The notes under the pieces are model-generated. The model ran no database searches, was not told where the DNA came from, and saw only the letters and a program-made list of their open reading frames with translations. Of a DNA stretch of 64,000 bases, positions 61,172 through 64,000 are shown one piece after another (the stretch's first letter is position 1; each line of letters opens with the position of its first letter). The DNA is from Mayamaea pseudoterrestris (lineage: Eukaryota; Bacillariophyta; Bacillariophyceae; Sellaphorales; Sellaphoraceae): the NCBI GenBank assembly GCA_027923505.1, contig BROI01000002.1:1054001-1118000 (forward strand). Reading direction: 5' to 3'. A program made the translations under genes and the position numbers.

Positions 61172-61839
61172 ACTTGCAAGCTTGCTAAGTGAATAGAACA
61201 AAGCAAGTAATCAATCTGTTCAAACAGACTCTGTTCTTTAAATGCTACTCGAGTATAGCTACTTGTAAAGAGTGGTCAAGAGAGTCGGCCAAGGTGCCCT
61301 CGCTCGTCCAATTGCATGGATGATCATGGCCGAGCGAGTGGTCAATCATGACAGTACAGCTGACAGTGCTATTTGAACCATAGTAACTTTTCTTTGATAT
61401 TTCACAGCTTCTGGTGTACTGTTTAGCTCAGAGTACCAAAAACTTTGATTTTTATCAAAGTTTTTGGACTACACTCTATCGCATAGTGCCAATTACTTTG
61501 ATTTTCAAAGTTTTTGGCACTACTCTTTATTGTACAGTGCCAATAACTTTGACAAAAATCAAAGTTATTGGCTTTCTGTCTGACGTATACTACTCGAAGC
61601 CAAAATTGTCATTGACGTTTTAGAGTTCGCTTTTGCTGTTTGGTGATTTGCGAGCGAGCGAGCGAGTGTCACCATGGCGTGGTGAACAACCTTCGCCCTT
61701 CGCTGCCCGCAAAACCGCAGACTACTGTAGCCGAAAATTTGAAGTGAATGTGATCATTGAGGCTACGGAGTCTTGATATTCCAATCTCATTGACATTGCG
61801 AACAAATCTACTGTCGCAGAGTATCTTTCAGAGCTCAAA
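61172..61839. other. spacer with hairpin array and GAGC microsatellite
   Basis: 668-bp head-to-head spacer between the dehydrogenase and the gene at 61840. It contains the hairpin array at 61436-61572 (own entry) and (GAGC) repeats at 61651-61667. Promoters of both genes should lie here. Confidence 0.45.
61436..61572. repeat. array of three related AT-rich hairpins
   Basis: Three inverted repeats share the core CCAAWWACTTTGA. Hairpin 1, 61436-61467: perfect 14-bp stem, TTTT loop. Hairpin 2, 61486-61520: 16-bp stem with two mismatches, TTT loop. Hairpin 3, 61539-61572: perfect 14-bp stem, CAAAAA loop. Spacing is about 50-53 bp and the spacers also contain short palindromes (CTAT-CGC-ATAG near 61477-61487). 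They look like tandem copies of one foldback unit. There is no transposase, so a MITE fragment, a structured regulatory RNA or a protein-binding array are all possible. Confidence 0.7.
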
Positions 61840-64000
61840 ATGAACAGATCAAGAAGCAGTGCGGCGAACGAACAGCAACGACGCAGCAACCTTCACAATG
61901 ACGACTGCTTGGAGTTTTTCGCCAGCGATGACGATGACGAGAAGAAGGATGAATCGTTATCGTATAGTAGCACGAGCAGTAACATGAGCTTGCATAGGTC
62001 GAGTCAAGAAACGATGGCGAGTACTGCCGATGGCAGCAACAACTCGTCGTCGCCAGACAATTGTCAAGCACGACGAGAAACAGCAACGTTACCTTCGAGC
62101 AGCAGCATCAGTACCTCCTCGCCATCAACGAGCAGTAAAGGTCAAGTCGAATTGAAGGAACAGATGTTCAAGGCTCGGGAGCAATCTTTTTCAGTGTCGA
62201 GCCAAGCGGAGGATGGTTCGGCTGCATCGCAAAGCGCCACCAACTCAGCTTCTCTGACAATAAGGAGAGGCTTGAATGAGCCTTTGGAAAGCAGCATTAC
62301 AGACGAGCAATTGCAGCTAGCTAGTCGAGGAAACAGCAATCAACAAAGCGAAGACGACAGTCAACATTCAAGGTCGTCGCTCATACAAGGCAGACATGTG
62401 CGATTCAGTCAAGACAGCAGCAAGCTTGAAGATTGTAGCCAGGAGAGCCATTCTAGCAGTATGAGTAAAAATGGAAGCGAGTCTACTAGTCGAGGAAGCA
62501 GACGCGACGGTTGCAGTCAGAGTCCTGCGACTCATTCCAGTCAAGTCTTTCCAGCCTCCAGGCGCACCAGCAGCAGTCAATCTACTAATGCATCGATGAC
62601 TAGCTCTGCGTCGTCACTGCAATTGGCAAATACACAAAAGAATGTACCATGTCCTGCATTCATGGGCAATGCCGTATATGGTGCGGCACGCACGCCGTCG
62701 GCTCGAGCAAAACTCAAAGAAATACAGCAAGAGCAGGAGCGAATGCATCGAAAACAAGACGAGCAAGAATCATCTTTGGCCGACGAGACATTAGCATCAA
62801 TCAAAGCAAGGACGGATGCAGCAGCAGCCGCTTCGTCAACCCTTCCAATTTCAAGGGCGGGTCGACCACCTCGTCCGCCAGGATTGGCCAAGGCTTTAGC
62901 AACGTCTTCAGTTACACAAACAAGTCCGAGCACGTCCGCCACCTCTCGCAAACGCAAGATTCGGTTGTTTCCAACAGAGCAGCTGCCGCCTCGAGTGCAT
63001 CAAATGCCCTCAACACATTATTTTCGTAGCATGCGCGCCGCCCAGCGAGCTGGCTCCTTTGAACTGCTTCGCGACGATGTAAGCGACATGATTGACACGA
63101 TTGTTTCATGCAGCGCCAGCTTGACCGATATCACGGTTTCTTTGACGACTCGCCGAAAATTACATGCGCTGAAACAAATGACTGCAGCTGCAACGGATCT
63201 GGCATTACTCGTCTCGAATCAGCAGAATCGCGCATGTCTGCATCGTGATATACGCATCATTGACCAGCTGCTCCAGTCGGTCTTGCCGGCGTTGGCGGAA
63301 ACGCTTGTAGATCAGCAGCAAGGACTTTGCCAGGCAGACGAAAACAAATCTGATTATGGAGACGCTGTTGGCATTGCCTCGCCTGGATCTATAAATGCTG
63401 AGGGCGATGAGTCGTCCACGGACACGAACCTTTTCAAGGAAATCGCCGAACTATACAAGTATACATGTTGTTTACTCCATTTTTTGACATTGGATTGTAC
63501 CTTGTCGCAGTTCAGTGTATCTGGCGATGGGGCTGGTCGGATACGTGATCTTTTTATGAATAATTCCGCCGTCTTGCAGGCAGTGGCCCAAATTGTCAGC
63601 ATTGATCCATTGCTCAGGAGACTACGCGGCAGAACTCGATCAGCATTGTCATCAACTGCCCTGTGTTCGCATGATTGCTCCATGCATATCGGTGGAAGTC
63701 AAGATAGCAATGGGAGTGGCCAGTATAGTCCGACGGCGTCGGCGTCGCCTTCTCCATCAGTGACGTCCTCACAAGCGAGTGACGATCCAACTGTTTCTGG
63801 ACGCATGCGGATTCGCGAACGTAAGCGTCAGCGACTTGAAGGCAGCAAAAGAGATGATTTAGACGACGACTTGAGCTTCAAGTCGGATTCTCCGGCACGC
63901 AGTGTCTCCGAGCTAATTGTGCCGACTCACGAGTCCAAAAACGTCGATACGATCATGATGCGTGTGGAAAGGTCTTTGTCGGTCGTAAGGACTTCCCCAG
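61840..64000 (+). CDS. Ser-rich nuclear-type protein, possibly WAPL-like, 3' end outside window
   Basis: One frame is open from ATG 61840 to the window edge (720 codons), so the gene is partial. The first about 390 residues are Ser/Gln-rich low complexity with charged patches (SDDDDEKKDE) and KRKIRLFP (about 370). From about 400 the sequence becomes ordered: SFELLRDDVSDMIDTI, then SLTTRRKLHALKQM, then IRIIDQLLQSVLPALAE, and FKEIAELYKYTCCLLHFL. Repeated helix pairs with SL-TRR and ALK resemble the start of the WAPL domain (cohesin release factor), but I cannot confirm it by eye, and an armadillo-type protein of another kind is equally possible. A basic RERKRQRLEGSKRDD segment (about 660) may be nuclear-localising. 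The remaining domain lies beyond this window. Confidence 0.5.
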   Translation, partial: MNRSRSSAANEQQRRSNLHNDDCLEFFASDDDDEKKDESLSYSSTSSNMSLHRSSQETMASTADGSNNSSSPDNCQARRETATLPSSSSISTSSPSTSSKGQVELKEQMFKAREQSFSVSSQAEDGSAASQSATNSASLTIRRGLNEPLESSITDEQLQLASRGNSNQQSEDDSQHSRSSLIQGRHVRFSQDSSKLEDCSQESHSSSMSKNGSESTSRGSRRDGCSQSPATHSSQVFPASRRTSSSQSTNASMTSSASSLQLANTQKNVPCPAFMGNAVYGAARTPSARAKLKEIQQEQERMHRKQDEQESSLADETLASIKARTDAAAAASSTLPISRAGRPPRPPGLAKALATSSVTQTSPSTSATSRKRKIRLFPTEQLPPRVHQMPSTHYFRSMRAAQRAGSFELLRDDVSDMIDTIVSCSASLTDITVSLTTRRKLHALKQMTAAATDLALLVSNQQNRACLHRDIRIIDQLLQSVLPALAETLVDQQQGLCQADENKSDYGDAVGIASPGSINAEGDESSTDTNLFKEIAELYKYTCCLLHFLTLDCTLSQFSVSGDGAGRIRDLFMNNSAVLQAVAQIVSIDPLLRRLRGRTRSALSSTALCSHDCSMHIGGSQDSNGSGQYSPTASASPSPSVTSSQASDDPTVSGRMRIRERKRQRLEGSKRDDLDDDLSFKSDSPARSVSELIVPTHESKNVDTIMMRVERSLSVVRTSP

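Noticed and set aside
61436-61572. Bacterial-style intrinsic terminators
   Set aside because: The hairpins are AT-rich, occur three times in tandem without U-tracts after the stems, and the DNA is eukaryotic.
1-64000. tRNA or rRNA genes
   Set aside because: I looked for T-loop/B-box-like GGTTCRANNCC on both strands with a matching A-box and found none I can support; rRNA cores are also absent.

Overview
This window is nuclear DNA from a eukaryotic alga, most likely an ochrophyte (stramenopile with a secondary red plastid), with a diatom as the best guess. Three observations support this. (1) Many genes are interrupted by short GT-AG spliceosomal introns (about 53-236 bp), and the exons rejoin exactly into conserved proteins. 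(2) Two methyltransferases begin with a signal peptide whose predicted cleavage site is followed directly by Phe, the hallmark of heterokont bipartite plastid targeting. (3) The gene set is eukaryotic: CK2 beta, a p24 cargo receptor, MEMO1, IMP4, METTL1, a zinc-finger MetAP1, a mitochondrial carrier, and a LOV photoreceptor. I saw no tRNA, rRNA, CRISPR array, insertion sequence, capsid gene or reverse transcriptase.

Layout. 1-16 kb is dense: a secreted Pro/Thr-rich protein (partial), an unknown nuclear-type protein, a CK1/TTBK-like kinase, a plastid-type RlmI rRNA methyltransferase, fumarase, ornithine aminotransferase, CK2 beta, an ecdysoneless/SGT1 homologue and a coiled-coil multi-pass membrane protein. 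16-18.5 kb holds an ankyrin-like protein with three 46-residue repeats. 18.5-21.7 kb is gene-poor and repeat-rich, with a degenerate minisatellite, a GC palindrome, a diverged direct repeat and one possible cryptic membrane-protein gene. 21.7-31 kb carries a coiled-coil protein, a p24/TMED protein, a Zn-ribbon-like protein, aspartyl aminopeptidase and an SV2/SVOP-like transporter. 32-46 kb carries a large coiled-coil/UVR protein, MEMO1, an internally duplicated small protein, the divergent pair IMP4/METTL1, a signal-peptide membrane protein, a short single-LOV protein and a plastid-targeted methyltransferase. 47-64 kb carries a FadE-type acyl-CoA dehydrogenase, an SLC25 carrier, a P-loop kinase-like protein, MetAP1, a broken tandem kinase relic, a 2.5-kb gene-poor stretch, a membrane-anchored ALDH22-like dehydrogenase, a three-hairpin array and the start of a Ser-rich, possibly WAPL-like protein.

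The genes do not form an operon. Recurrent themes are RNA modification and ribosome biogenesis (RlmI-like, second plastid methyltransferase, IMP4, METTL1), mitochondrial and amino-acid metabolism (fumarase, OAT, acyl-CoA dehydrogenase, carrier) and signalling (CK1-like kinase, CK2 beta, LOV). Head-to-head gene pairs with 0.2-0.4-kb shared promoters are common. The palindromic core ACCGGT recurs in several intergenic spacers. The most interesting items are the stand-alone LOV protein, the hairpin array at 61.4-61.6 kb, the kinase-pseudokinase relic at 55.3-56.8 kb and the N-terminal SAFxFL repeats of the large UVR protein.
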